The notes under the pieces are model-generated. The model worked only from the letters and a program-made list of their open reading frames with translations. It was not told the origin of the DNA and searched no databases. Shown piece by piece: positions 18,192 to 27,363 of a DNA stretch of 63,544 bases; the stretch's first letter is position 1, and each line of letters begins with the position of its first letter. The position numbers and the translations under genes are program-made. The stretch is from Ignavibacteria bacterium (GTDB lineage Bacteria; Bacteroidota; Ignavibacteria; Kapaibacteriales; UBA961), in the NCBI GenBank assembly GCA_947491315.1, contig CANLII010000011.1, forward strand, positions 1 through 63,544. The letters are read 5' to 3'.

Positions 18192-19598
18192 ATGACTCAA
18201 CATGAATGCGACCTCGTTGTCGTTGGAAGCGGTCCAGGCGGTTATGTAGCCGCGATTCGCGCATCTCAACTTGGCCTCAAAACCATTTGCGTGGAAAAAG
18301 ACAAACTCGGTGGAGTTTGTTTGAATGTTGGATGTATTCCAAGTAAATCTCTACTCAAAAATGCCGAGTACATGAATTTTTTCAAGAATGCATCTGATTT
18401 TGGATTTAATATTCAAAAAATGGATGTTGATTTTTCTCGTGCAATCGATAGAAGTCGTGAAGTTGCGGATCGTATGTCCAATGGCGTGAGCTTTCTCTTC
18501 AAAAAGAATAAAGTTCAACAAGTCACCGGTCATGGAACAGTTCTTTCTCGCTCTACAGTGGAAGTACGAGATCCAAATACAAATGCCATCACAGATACGA
18601 TTTCATGCAAGAATGTGATCATCGCCACCGGTGCTCGCACGCGCATGTTCCCTTTCATTGAAGTGGATCATAAACATGTTTGGACTTCCACCGATGCAAT
18701 TTTCCAAAGAGAAAATCCCGGTTCACTCATTGTGATTGGAGCCGGTGCTATTGGTGTTGAACTTGCATATTTCTATAATGCATATGGCACCAATGTCACC
18801 ATCGTTGAAATGATGCCGAATATCGTGCCGGTTGAAGATATTGATGTATCCAAGGAATTGGAGCGTAATTTTAAAAAAGCGGGCATGAATATTCTCACCC
18901 AAACGAGAGTGATTTCAGCCAAACCAACAAAAAAAGGCGTGGAAGTTCTTGTTGAGAAAAAAGATGGAACGCAAGAAACACTCATCGCGGATAGAGCATT
19001 GAATGCAGTAGGCGTTCAAGCCAATATCGAAGGTATCGGACTTGAGCAATTAGGCGTAAAAATGGAAAGAGGTTGGATTGTTGTTGATAAATATCTTCGC
19101 ACCAATGTCGAAGGCGTCTATGCCGTTGGTGATGTTGCAGGTCCACCATGGCTTGCACATAAAGCATCTGCTGAAGGCATTGTCTGTGCCGAATTCATTT
19201 CCGGACATGAAACGCATGGCGTTGACTACGGTAATATTCCCGGTTGTACATATTGCAATCCTCAAGTTGCGAGCGTCGGTCTCACGGAAGCAAAAGCAAG
19301 AGAAGCCGGTTATGAACTCAAAGTTGGAAAGTTTCCATTCACAGCATCCGGAAAGGCACATGGCATCGGCAAAACAGCTGGTTTCGTGAAGCTCATTTTT
19401 GATGCAAAATATGGCGAACTTCTCGGCGCACACATGATCGGTCCCGATGTAACGGAAATGATTGCTGAACTTGGTCTTGCACGCTCACTCGAAGCCACAG
19501 GTCCAACATTGTTCCGTACAATCCATGCTCATCCAACTCTCTCGGAAGCAGTTATGGAAGCCGCGGCCAGTGCTTGGGGCGAAGCAGTGAATTTCTAA
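18192..19598 (+). CDS. lpdA: Dihydrolipoyl dehydrogenase
   Basis: The E3 subunit of 2-oxoacid dehydrogenase complexes and the glycine cleavage system, reoxidising dihydrolipoamide with NAD+. The FAD site GSGPGGYVAA (about 12-21), redox disulfide Cys43/Cys48 in GGVCLNVGCIPSKS, NAD site GAGAIGVELAY (about 182-192), FAD motif VYAVGDVAG and active-site HAHPTLSEAVMEAA at the C-terminus are all present. The length of 468 aa is standard. An AGGA site lies 7-10 bases before the ATG. No E1 or E2 genes are adjacent. A strong hairpin terminator follows. Confidence 0.96.
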   Translation: MTQHECDLVVVGSGPGGYVAAIRASQLGLKTICVEKDKLGGVCLNVGCIPSKSLLKNAEYMNFFKNASDFGFNIQKMDVDFSRAIDRSREVADRMSNGVSFLFKKNKVQQVTGHGTVLSRSTVEVRDPNTNAITDTISCKNVIIATGARTRMFPFIEVDHKHVWTSTDAIFQRENPGSLIVIGAGAIGVELAYFYNAYGTNVTIVEMMPNIVPVEDIDVSKELERNFKKAGMNILTQTRVISAKPTKKGVEVLVEKKDGTQETLIADRALNAVGVQANIEGIGLEQLGVKMERGWIVVDKYLRTNVEGVYAVGDVAGPPWLAHKASAEGIVCAEFISGHETHGVDYGNIPGCTYCNPQVASVGLTEAKAREAGYELKVGKFPFTASGKAHGIGKTAGFVKLIFDAKYGELLGAHMIGPDVTEMIAELGLARSLEATGPTLFRTIHAHPTLSEAVMEAAASAWGEAVNF

Positions 19599-19620
19599 AG
19601 AACATAGGCAAAAACACACA

Positions 19621-19650
19621 AAGGTGTCTGAATTTCAGACACCTTTTTTT
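19621..19650 (+). terminator. Rho-independent terminator after lpdA
   Basis: A near-perfect stem AAGGTGTCTG / CAGACACCTT with an AATTT loop, followed by a T run. Confidence 0.9.
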
Positions 19651-19701
19651 ATGTCTTTGACAAACTCTGTACTTTGCGACATCATAATCAAATTGTAACT
19701 C

Positions 19702-22700
19702 ATGCTCGATCAATCAATCATACTGCATATACATTCCATACTCGATGAATTGCCTTCTCTTCAGGAAAATGCAAGCAATCATGAAGTGCATTTTGGAGAA
19801 TATGAAGATATACTGAATCAAATCATGTCATTGATTCTCTCTTCCGAATTGCAGTTATTCTCATCTCATTTTGCCGAATGGACTTTTCTTATTCAGAAGT
19901 ATCCTCAATTCAATAAAGCCGGATTACTCTATGGCATGTTGATACTTCTGAAAAAGAAAACAGCCACAAGTGAACGAATGGAAGAAGCACGATTGATATC
20001 TAGGGCAATACTCTCCATTCTGGCCGGATTACCGCTGGATTATGTAGTGGAATTACCCTCTATATCGGAGCAAGATTCGACTATTGAGATTCCATTGTTT
20101 AGAGGAACAATTCAATCTTGGTCAAAGCATCAACAACATACACATATCATTTGCTTGGATGAGTTTCAGCGTGAAGTTCATTTTAAAATTCAAGCCATTC
20201 ATGAATCTTGTCATACACTTTGGCATGGAGCAACGATTCATATCATGAATTGCGTGAAATTTCCAGAATCAGACCATGCAATTTCAACAGACTCAACCCT
20301 ATGCATCATTGAACCTGATCTATTGTATAGTGCTACGGAGTTGGCAGAATGCTGCGGAAATGGTGAGCATATCTCCATTGGTTCAATGTTTATTCGGAAA
20401 TTTTCAAAAAAGCAATCAGGAATAGCTTTGCTTGCTGGTATCATTGTTGGGAATTGGTTGGATAAAGAGATATCAGAACAACATGCTTCTCCACAAGAAA
20501 TCATTGCGGCAACAATCAAGAGCATGCCATTACAGGCATTATCGGCAATTCGTGATCAGTCTGACATGGAAAAGTTGGAGCTACTTTTTCAGGAACTTAT
20601 TCAATCTTTGCATCCAGTGCTTGATACATTTGATGGTGATGATGTGTCGACAGAAACCACATTTTTGGCACCACAATATGGATTGATGGGTCGGCTTGAC
20701 ATCCTTATGGAATATGCAGATGATCCATTGCGCAAAACAGTGATTGAATTGAAATCCGGTAATGCTCCATCTATTGGCTTACCTGTCAATTTATCCGGTT
20801 TCATATTGCCCATGGGTGTTTGGAAAAATCATGTGATACAAGTTGCTTGTTATAATTTGCTTCTAGACTCAGCATTTCCCAATCGGAGTGGAGAAAGCCG
20901 TTTACTCTATGCAAAAGACATGCTGGCACCCATTCGAAATGTGATGAATTCCCATCATGCAAAAAGAGAGGCAATCATCATTCGAAATGCGATCATGGGA
21001 CTTGAGCATGATATCATCAATAGAAAATTTGGTTCTTTCATGCATCTGTTCTCTGATTCAGAACTTGCTGAAATGCCTCCATATACCAGAGAAGAAGTGA
21101 GTTCATTCAAATATGACTTCCACTCATTGGATAAACTCTCTTCGCTCTATTGGCTAGCCACGATGTCATTCATCATGCGTGAACATCATAGCGCCCGCAT
21201 TGGCAGTGGAATCAGACAAGGACTCTCATCACTCTGGCATCGCACCATTGATGAAAAACAAGAGCAATTGTCGGCAATCGGATATTTGAACATTGATTCC
21301 GAACTTTCGGATTTCGAACGCTATCATTTGTATTTGAAGCATACGCCAAAAACCACTCGAATGTCATCACTCAGAAAAGGCGATATCATCGTTCTCTTCC
21401 CACATCATGCATTGCATCAGCAAGGTGATTTACAGGGTCATATACATAAAGCAGTCATCAAAGATATTCAGCAGGATGCACTCATCGTCAGTCTTCGAAA
21501 CAAACATGCATTCAAAGATCATTTCTTGAATACGGAAACTGAATGGTGCATTGAATCCGATGGCGGAAATGAATCACTATTCACCGGAATTCTTAGATCA
21601 ATTGGTGATTTCATTCGTACAACTGATGAAAAAAGAGCTTTGATTTTAGGACATAAAAGACCCCGAAAAGCAGAACCATATACTGGTCCATTACCTGATT
21701 TCTTACATGAAACGCAAAGAGCATTGCTTCAACAAATACTGGCGACTCAAGATTATTTCCTTGTGCAGGGTCCGCCCGGCACAGGCAAAACATCAGCGCT
21801 CATCTATTCAATCATTGATGTCCTTCATCAGAATCCTGATGAGAAGATTATGCTCTGTGCATTCACCAATCGAGCGGTTGATGAATTATGCGCTATTGTG
21901 CAAAGACTTGGTCTGCCATTTCTCAGACTTGGTAGCAAGCAATCAACTGAATTTCCTGAGTATTCACTGCAAACTTATGCGGAGGATATGTCTATGGAAG
22001 AGCTTCGCACCTTTTTAACATCAAATCGAATCATAATATCCACTGTTTCAACATTGCATACCCATTCTGAGATTCATTCATGGTTTGAATCAACAACCAT
22101 GATCATTGATGAAGCATCGCAATTACTTGAACCTCATTTATCCGGGATATTGACACATGCAGATAGATTCATTTTGATTGGGGATGAAAGGCAATTACCT
22201 GCGGTTATCACACAGGACTTGCAAGGCACAAAAGTGAATCATCCACTCTTTGAAGATGTTGGATTAACAGATTTTCGAATGTCATTATTCGAGCGTTTAT
22301 TAAGACTCTGCATTCAACATGGCGATATTCATGCATATGGAATGCTGACCATGCAAGCGAGGATGCACGAGGATATTTCAAAGATTGTGAGTAAGATGAA
22401 TTATGATAATAAACTTGGAATCATGAATACATGGCAAAGTATGCAGGATGATATTCCTCTTCCATTATATCCTCGATTGGCTTGGATTGCGACCCATCCC
22501 GAACATCAATTCAAGATACATAAAGCAGAAGCGGAATTGGCGGTTGAACTTGCAATGCGTGTATGTGACCAAGGGAATACCTATTCCATAGGAATCATTA
22601 CGCCTTTTCGATCACAGATTGCACTCATACAATCACTCATACCCGAACATGCAAGGGATTCCATTACCGTGGATACAGTTGAGCGATTTCAGGGAAGCGA

Positions 22701-22917
22701 GAGAGATCTCATCATTATCTCACTTGCGATTCACAGCGCGCATCATATGAAAGGAATTGAATCTCAAACGGAAATCAATGGAAATATCATTGATAGAAAA
22801 CTGAATGTTGCATTGACAAGGGCACGAAAACAGTGCATCATTTTAGGGGCACCTACAGCATTGAAATATGATTCCCCATATCATGTACTCTGGTCTATGC
22901 TAAAGGATGTGAATTAA
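19702..22917 (+). CDS. Dna2-like nuclease-helicase (PD-(D/E)XK plus superfamily 1 helicase)
   Basis: A protein of 1071 aa. An N-terminal nuclease module (about 195-400) contains EPDLLYSATELAECC, which aligns with the entry segment of Dna2 nucleases, and a PD-(D/E)XK core (GRLDILMEY then TVIELKSG, about 325-352). A UPF1/Dna2-type SF1 helicase follows: Walker A QGPPGTGKTS (about 688), Walker B IDEASQLLEP (about 803), motif V/VI region VERFQGSERDLIIISL and LNVALTRARKQCIILG. It probably processes replication or recombination intermediates. Only the two cysteines at about 217-218 are visible where Dna2 has its first Fe-S ligand. The usual C-terminal Cys cluster of the nuclease is absent. Its last 4 bp overlap the convergent yggS gene. 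Confidence 0.85.
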   Translation: MLDQSIILHIHSILDELPSLQENASNHEVHFGEYEDILNQIMSLILSSELQLFSSHFAEWTFLIQKYPQFNKAGLLYGMLILLKKKTATSERMEEARLISRAILSILAGLPLDYVVELPSISEQDSTIEIPLFRGTIQSWSKHQQHTHIICLDEFQREVHFKIQAIHESCHTLWHGATIHIMNCVKFPESDHAISTDSTLCIIEPDLLYSATELAECCGNGEHISIGSMFIRKFSKKQSGIALLAGIIVGNWLDKEISEQHASPQEIIAATIKSMPLQALSAIRDQSDMEKLELLFQELIQSLHPVLDTFDGDDVSTETTFLAPQYGLMGRLDILMEYADDPLRKTVIELKSGNAPSIGLPVNLSGFILPMGVWKNHVIQVACYNLLLDSAFPNRSGESRLLYAKDMLAPIRNVMNSHHAKREAIIIRNAIMGLEHDIINRKFGSFMHLFSDSELAEMPPYTREEVSSFKYDFHSLDKLSSLYWLATMSFIMREHHSARIGSGIRQGLSSLWHRTIDEKQEQLSAIGYLNIDSELSDFERYHLYLKHTPKTTRMSSLRKGDIIVLFPHHALHQQGDLQGHIHKAVIKDIQQDALIVSLRNKHAFKDHFLNTETEWCIESDGGNESLFTGILRSIGDFIRTTDEKRALILGHKRPRKAEPYTGPLPDFLHETQRALLQQILATQDYFLVQGPPGTGKTSALIYSIIDVLHQNPDEKIMLCAFTNRAVDELCAIVQRLGLPFLRLGSKQSTEFPEYSLQTYAEDMSMEELRTFLTSNRIIISTVSTLHTHSEIHSWFESTTMIIDEASQLLEPHLSGILTHADRFILIGDERQLPAVITQDLQGTKVNHPLFEDVGLTDFRMSLFERLLRLCIQHGDIHAYGMLTMQARMHEDISKIVSKMNYDNKLGIMNTWQSMQDDIPLPLYPRLAWIATHPEHQFKIHKAEAELAVELAMRVCDQGNTYSIGIITPFRSQIALIQSLIPEHARDSITVDTVERFQGSERDLIIISLAIHSAHHMKGIESQTEINGNIIDRKLNVALTRARKQCIILGAPTALKYDSPYHVLWSMLKDVN

Positions 22918-23624
22918 GATGAGCGAGCTCCAAAGATTGCAGTTCCAATTCTCACATGTGTTGCACCTTCCTGAATGGCAATCGAAAAATCATCACTCAT
23001 TCCCATTGAAAGCACATCCCAATCTTTGGGTTCGGGAATATATGAATGCATTAATTCGTGAATTGAACGAAGGAGAGTGAATTCCTTGATCAATTGTTTT
23101 GTGTCATCAGTTGCTGTTGGTATCGTCATCAATCCACGCAAATGCAGAGATTCCAAACCTACAATTCTTTCCAGATACTCTTGTATTTCATCGGGCTGTA
23201 TTCCGGATTTAGAAAGCTCACCTGAAGTATTTACTTGAATTAAAACATCAGTTTGCACTCCCGCTTTTTCAGACAATCTATTAATTTCTTCAGCAACAGA
23301 TTGGCTTGAGCAAGAATGTATCATTGCCGCATGAGGAATGATATACTTTACTTTATTTGATTGCAATGCTCCAATGAAATGCCATTCCGGAGAGAAATTC
23401 GACGCTTGCGATTCTCTAATTTTATCTCGAAACTCTTGTGCATAATTTTCCCCAAAAACCTTGGCTCCCCCTTCCCAAGCTACTTTCACGGCATCAAGTG
23501 GATGCATTTTTGAGACAGCCACTATTGTAACAGAATCCGAATCCCTTCCACAAGCAATCGCACTTTCTGCTACTTGATTGCTAATCCTTTTCCAATTATC
23601 AGGAATAGAAAGAAGTTCTGACAT
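22914..23624 (-). CDS. YggS/PLPBP family pyridoxal-phosphate-binding protein
   Basis: A 236-aa alanine-racemase-fold protein involved in vitamin B6 and amino-acid homeostasis, with no firm catalytic role in the family. The PLP lysine lies in VAVSKMHPLDAV (about residue 38). FGENYAQEF, WHFIGALQSNK, LIQVNTSGELSKSGI and LSMGMSDDFSIAIQEGATHVRIGTAIFG are canonical. The gene starts 1 bp after the stop of the lytic transglycosylase gene on the same strand, so the two are cotranscribed. It overlaps the helicase gene tail to tail. Confidence 0.93.
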   Translation of the reverse strand: MSELLSIPDNWKRISNQVAESAIACGRDSDSVTIVAVSKMHPLDAVKVAWEGGAKVFGENYAQEFRDKIRESQASNFSPEWHFIGALQSNKVKYIIPHAAMIHSCSSQSVAEEINRLSEKAGVQTDVLIQVNTSGELSKSGIQPDEIQEYLERIVGLESLHLRGLMTIPTATDDTKQLIKEFTLLRSIHELMHSYIPEPKDWDVLSMGMSDDFSIAIQEGATHVRIGTAIFGARSS

Positions 23625-23625
23625 C

Positions 23626-24627
23626 TTATAAACCTTGTTTGATCTTGCGTGCGAGAGTCAATACCGCATTCACATAATCATTGCTATTATTATAGTGATA
23701 CACCGCTTTTTCATGATCCTTCACATTTGGTCCCCAACCATTGGTTTTCAGATAATTCGCAATACTATGTATGGCATCATGACTTGAAAATAAATCTCTG
23801 TCACCATCGCTATCGCCATCTACGGACCATCTCACATAACTTGAAGGAAGAAATTGACTCCAACCAAATGCTCCTGCTGTTGACCCATAGAGCGATGTAT
23901 AATCTTTATGATATAGCCTTCTGATAGTATCTAAAGCTAGAATCTCTCCAAATGCCCATTTAGCTTTTTTCTGTGCTCTGGCTATGATGCGTTTATCCAA
24001 TGAATCCAATTCAGATGGATCAGGTGGTGGATTCTCTGCTCTCAATGCTTGCTTGTTCTTTTCAATATTCTCAGGCTCTGCGGCAAGTGCGATCGTAAAA
24101 AAGACGCTCGGAACATAATATTTACCCGTATATGATCCGAACTTGGTTTCAACCCATAAAATAGAAGTGATCACTTCGGAAGGCACACCATATTTTTTTT
24201 CAGCATCTTTCAAAATTACCACATGCTCTTTGTGAAATATAATGGATGAAGCTATCGCTTTGGGTGCATAATTGTGGGAATAATCTACTTTCTTCCGATA
24301 ACCAGTGACATTGATTTTCACCAAACTTTCTTCAAATTTTAATTTTGGATCTTTCAGTAAAGTCAATAATGACGAAGTATCCATACCCGCATCGAGCAGA
24401 GGATCAACAAGTGGAGCAAAAACAGATGTGAGAAGAAAGGTATTCTCTCTTAAAAATGCAGATCGTTCTGCAAGTTGTTGTCCGGCCGGAGATAGTTCGC
24501 CTGGTTCGGACATTGGTTCCGAAGATCTGCAACCGAAAAGACTAAGAGTACATATCATCAACACGAATGTGCTGATGGAAATGACAAGTCCGAATCGTTC
24601 TCTTCCCTGTTTCAAATGCTGCTCCAT
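23626..24627 (-). CDS. MltB-like lytic murein transglycosylase (lipoprotein)
   Basis: Cleaves the beta-1,4 bond of peptidoglycan with 1,6-anhydro product formation in the periplasm. The catalytic Glu lies in SILWVETKFGSYTGKYYV, followed by FGWSQFLPSSYVRW and DGDRDLFSSHDAIHSIANYL, which are the MltB-family signatures. The chosen ATG gives a lipoprotein signal ending LSLFGC (333 aa). The frame stays open further upstream, but that stretch runs into the terminator and tRNA-Glu and is not coding. It is cotranscribed with yggS. Confidence 0.9.
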   Translation of the reverse strand: MEQHLKQGRERFGLVISISTFVLMICTLSLFGCRSSEPMSEPGELSPAGQQLAERSAFLRENTFLLTSVFAPLVDPLLDAGMDTSSLLTLLKDPKLKFEESLVKINVTGYRKKVDYSHNYAPKAIASSIIFHKEHVVILKDAEKKYGVPSEVITSILWVETKFGSYTGKYYVPSVFFTIALAAEPENIEKNKQALRAENPPPDPSELDSLDKRIIARAQKKAKWAFGEILALDTIRRLYHKDYTSLYGSTAGAFGWSQFLPSSYVRWSVDGDSDGDRDLFSSHDAIHSIANYLKTNGWGPNVKDHEKAVYHYNNSNDYVNAVLTLARKIKQGL

Positions 24628-24683
24628 GAATATTCTGAGTACAAGTTTTATAAGCAATAGAAGTGCCAAGGAATGAAATGGAC

Positions 24684-24712
24684 AAAAAAAAGGCATCGTA
24701 AAACGATGCCTT
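24684..24712 (-). terminator. Rho-independent terminator of tRNA-Glu
   Basis: Stem AAGGCATCG / CGATGCCTT with a short loop and a run of T on the minus strand, located just 3' of the tRNA and before the MltB-like gene. Confidence 0.85.
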
Positions 24713-24716
24713 GAAG

Positions 24717-24788
24717 TGATCCCAACGGGATTCGAACCCGTACTGCCACCTTGAAAGGGTGGTGACCTAACCATTAGTCGATGGGACC
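24717..24788 (-). tRNA. tRNA-Glu (anticodon TTC)
   Basis: The minus-strand sequence folds as a 72-nt cloverleaf. The acceptor arm GGTCCCA pairs with TGGGATC, the anticodon stem is CCACC/GGTGG with loop CTTTCAA (anticodon TTC), and the T-arm is CGGGTTCGAATCCCG. CCA is not encoded. Confidence 0.95.
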
Positions 24789-24910
24789 GCGCTGTAAAAA
24801 CAGAAAGCAAAGATAGAGACTTTTCCGAATTCACCCAAACGGAATTTCAGAATACAATGAGTTATTCATAAAGCTATGTTTTCAAATAGGATAAAACTGT
24901 AATTTTCGAC

Positions 24911-25969
24911 ATGAAACCGTCAAAAAACACACAAATTTCACTGAATGAATTTCTGGAACTATCAAAAACATATACAGTATTTGATGTCAGAAGTGAATCC
25001 GAATATGCACATGCACATATTCCCGGTGCATTGAGTTTACCAATCTTCACTGATTCCGAGCGAGCTGAAATTGGAACCATGTATAAGCAAGTTTCCAAAG
25101 AATCGGCGGTTGAATTGGGTTTTCGATTTTTTGGTCCCAAACTCAATGAATATATTGTTCAGGCACAATCCCATGGAATTCAGAAGGATTCTACCATTCT
25201 CATTCATTGTTGGCGTGGTGGAATGCGCAGTGAGGCAATGGCTTGGCTCATGAATTTTTATGGTTTTCAAGCCCTCATATTGGAAGGAGGATATAAAGCA
25301 TTCAGGAATCATGTACTTTCAACATTTGAGCGACCTCTGCCGGCTTTTGTCATCGGTGGATATACAGGTTCGGGTAAAACCGAGATTTTGCATGAGCTTC
25401 AATCAATGCATGAGTCAATTATTGATTTGGAAGGAATTGCACATCACAGAGGATCATCCTTTGGTTCCATAGGATGTCCGGAACAGACATCACAGGAATA
25501 TTTCGAGAATCGACTAGCAATGTCATATCCGAGTGACACAATCGGTCACTTATGGATTGAAGATGAAAGCAGAAAAATCGGGAAGAATGTTCTCCCTCAA
25601 ACATTGCATGGCATTATTCGATCTAATCCTATCATTTTCCTTGACATTCCTCGCGAAGCACGATTGAATTCTCTTGTGGAGCAATATGTGGATCAAGACT
25701 TTTCTTTGATAGAAGAAGCTGTCATTCGTATAAGTAAGCGATTGGGCGGCTTACAAGCAGGTAAAGCGCTAGAGGCAATTAAAGCGGGAGATTTGCATGC
25801 ATGTTTTGAAATCGCATTACGGTACTATGATGATACTTACGATTTCGGTGTTTCAAAAAGAGACCAACTCACGATTCATCGACTACAAATGCAGGAAGTA
25901 AATCATCGGACAAATGCAGAGGCCATCCTCGAGTTTGCCGAGAACATAAAAAAAGGAATGCATGAGTAA
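24911..25969 (+). CDS. mnmH: tRNA 2-selenouridine synthase
   Basis: Converts 2-thiouridine at the wobble position of certain tRNAs to 2-selenouridine, through a geranylated intermediate. The N-terminal rhodanese domain (about 8-125) holds FDVRSESEYAHAHIPGA and the catalytic Cys (about 100) in HCWRGGMRSEA. The C-terminal P-loop domain has GGYTGSGKTEIL (about 150) and LEGIAHHRGSSFG. At 352 aa it matches the family. Without a selenophosphate donor the enzyme may perform only geranylation, and selD is not in the window. It is divergent from tRNA-Glu, one of the tRNA classes it is known to modify. Its stop codon sits inside a bidirectional terminator hairpin. Confidence 0.93.
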   Translation: MKPSKNTQISLNEFLELSKTYTVFDVRSESEYAHAHIPGALSLPIFTDSERAEIGTMYKQVSKESAVELGFRFFGPKLNEYIVQAQSHGIQKDSTILIHCWRGGMRSEAMAWLMNFYGFQALILEGGYKAFRNHVLSTFERPLPAFVIGGYTGSGKTEILHELQSMHESIIDLEGIAHHRGSSFGSIGCPEQTSQEYFENRLAMSYPSDTIGHLWIEDESRKIGKNVLPQTLHGIIRSNPIIFLDIPREARLNSLVEQYVDQDFSLIEEAVIRISKRLGGLQAGKALEAIKAGDLHACFEIALRYYDDTYDFGVSKRDQLTIHRLQMQEVNHRTNAEAILEFAENIKKGMHE

Positions 25970-25984
25970 TGCATTCCTTTTCAA
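25952..25984. terminator. Bidirectional terminator between mnmH and ahcY
   Basis: The inverted repeat AAAGGAATGCAT / ATGCATTCCTTT has T-rich 3' flanks on both strands. The mnmH stop codon is in the loop. It serves the converging mnmH and ahcY transcripts. Confidence 0.8.
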
Positions 25985-26005
25985 GGCTCTCAATCATGAA
26001 GAGAA

Positions 26006-27331
26006 TTAGGTACCTTCTTGATAATTGGTTGCATAATCAATTTGCTCTTGTGTAAGTATGTCAACTGAAAGACGCATAGTCTTCAATTTCAAATCTGCGA
26101 TATATTCATCTTGTTCCACAGGAATATCAATCACTTCGATTGGCAATTTCACACCTGCACGATGTGATTCAACCAATTTCACATGACAAAGGAATTGATT
26201 GGCGAATGACATGTCCATCACTTCTGATGGATGACCTTCTGCTGCTGCCAAATTCACGAGTCTTCCTTCAGCAAGCACATAAATTTTGTGACCATTCTTC
26301 AATGTATATTCTTCGCAATTCTGACGAATTGTGCGCTTCTTCACTGAAATTTCTTCCAATTCACCGATATTGATTTCGCAGTCATAATGGCCTGTATTAC
26401 AAACAATTGCACCATCTCTCATTGACTCGAAATGATGCTTGCGAATTATATCTTTCATGCCTGTTGCAGTACAGAAAATATCACCGATTTTCGCAGCTTC
26501 ATCCATTGTTTTTACTTCATATCCTTCAAGCACACCTTTAATTGCGGCAGTGGCCTTCACTTCGGTGATTATCACATTGGAGCCCATACCGGCTGCTCTT
26601 TTTGCAACACCTGCACCGCAATGTCCATGTCCTGCAACAACAAAATTCTTTCCTGCAAGCATCACACTTGTTGCGCGAAGGATACCATCAAGAGTGGATT
26701 GACCGGTACCGTAAACATTGTCAAAATCCCATTTTGTTTCAGCGTCATTTACAGCGAACACAGGATAATACAATTTACCATCTGCAGAACGAGAGCGCAA
26801 ACGATGTACACCAGTAGTGGTTTCTTCCGTACCACCGATCACATCATTCTTTGCATATTCAATCATTTTTTCATGAACGGTATTAATCAAATCACAGCCA
26901 TCATCTAATGTAAGATGTGGTCTATTATCGAGCGTGCGATCAATGCACCAATAAAAATCTTCGTGATTTCCATGCCATGCATAAATTGAAATCCCGACTG
27001 CTGCGAGTGCTGCTGCAACCGCATCATTTGTTGACAAAGGATTGCATCCTGACCAATACACTTCCGCACCGGCGGCTTTGAATGTTTCAATCAAAACGGC
27101 TGTTTCTTTGGTAACATGAAGACAACCTGATAGGCGATAACCCGCAAATGGTTTAGTCTTTTCAAATTCTTTGCGAAAATGCATCATGACAGGCATATTT
27201 GCTTCAGCCCAATCAATCAATCTTCTTCCCTCTTCTGCGAGAGAAATATCACGAACACAATAAGAACCAGGCACTTCACTGAAAGAACCCTGCTCATTCT
27301 TTATTGGAATATTGGATGTTTCTACAGACAT
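26006..27331 (-). CDS. ahcY: Adenosylhomocysteinase (S-adenosylhomocysteine hydrolase)
   Basis: Hydrolyses S-adenosylhomocysteine to adenosine and homocysteine with bound NAD. Visible motifs are SGCLHVTKETAVLIET, the WSGCNPLSTNDAVAAAL substrate region, NVYGTGQSTLDGI and the NAD loop AGHGHCGAGVAKRAAGMG. The C-terminus, usually K-x-x-x-YRY in longer forms, ends here in TQEQIDYATNYQEGT. The length of 441 aa fits. It lies 32 bp downstream of metK, so synthesis of SAM and disposal of its product are cotranscribed. Confidence 0.96.
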   Translation of the reverse strand: MSVETSNIPIKNEQGSFSEVPGSYCVRDISLAEEGRRLIDWAEANMPVMMHFRKEFEKTKPFAGYRLSGCLHVTKETAVLIETFKAAGAEVYWSGCNPLSTNDAVAAALAAVGISIYAWHGNHEDFYWCIDRTLDNRPHLTLDDGCDLINTVHEKMIEYAKNDVIGGTEETTTGVHRLRSRSADGKLYYPVFAVNDAETKWDFDNVYGTGQSTLDGILRATSVMLAGKNFVVAGHGHCGAGVAKRAAGMGSNVIITEVKATAAIKGVLEGYEVKTMDEAAKIGDIFCTATGMKDIIRKHHFESMRDGAIVCNTGHYDCEINIGELEEISVKKRTIRQNCEEYTLKNGHKIYVLAEGRLVNLAAAEGHPSEVMDMSFANQFLCHVKLVESHRAGVKLPIEVIDIPVEQDEYIADLKLKTMRLSVDILTQEQIDYATNYQEGT

Positions 27332-27363
27332 TGTAAATAACTATAAAAAGTGAAAAAATCTTA

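Noticed and set aside
24628-24834. Longer N-terminus of the MltB-like protein
   Set aside because: It would be translated from the terminator and part of the tRNA-Glu gene, and the ATG at 24627 gives a lipoprotein signal.
27332-27363. SAM or SAH riboswitch before ahcY or metK
   Set aside because: The gaps are only 32 and 29 bp and show no stem structure of the needed size.
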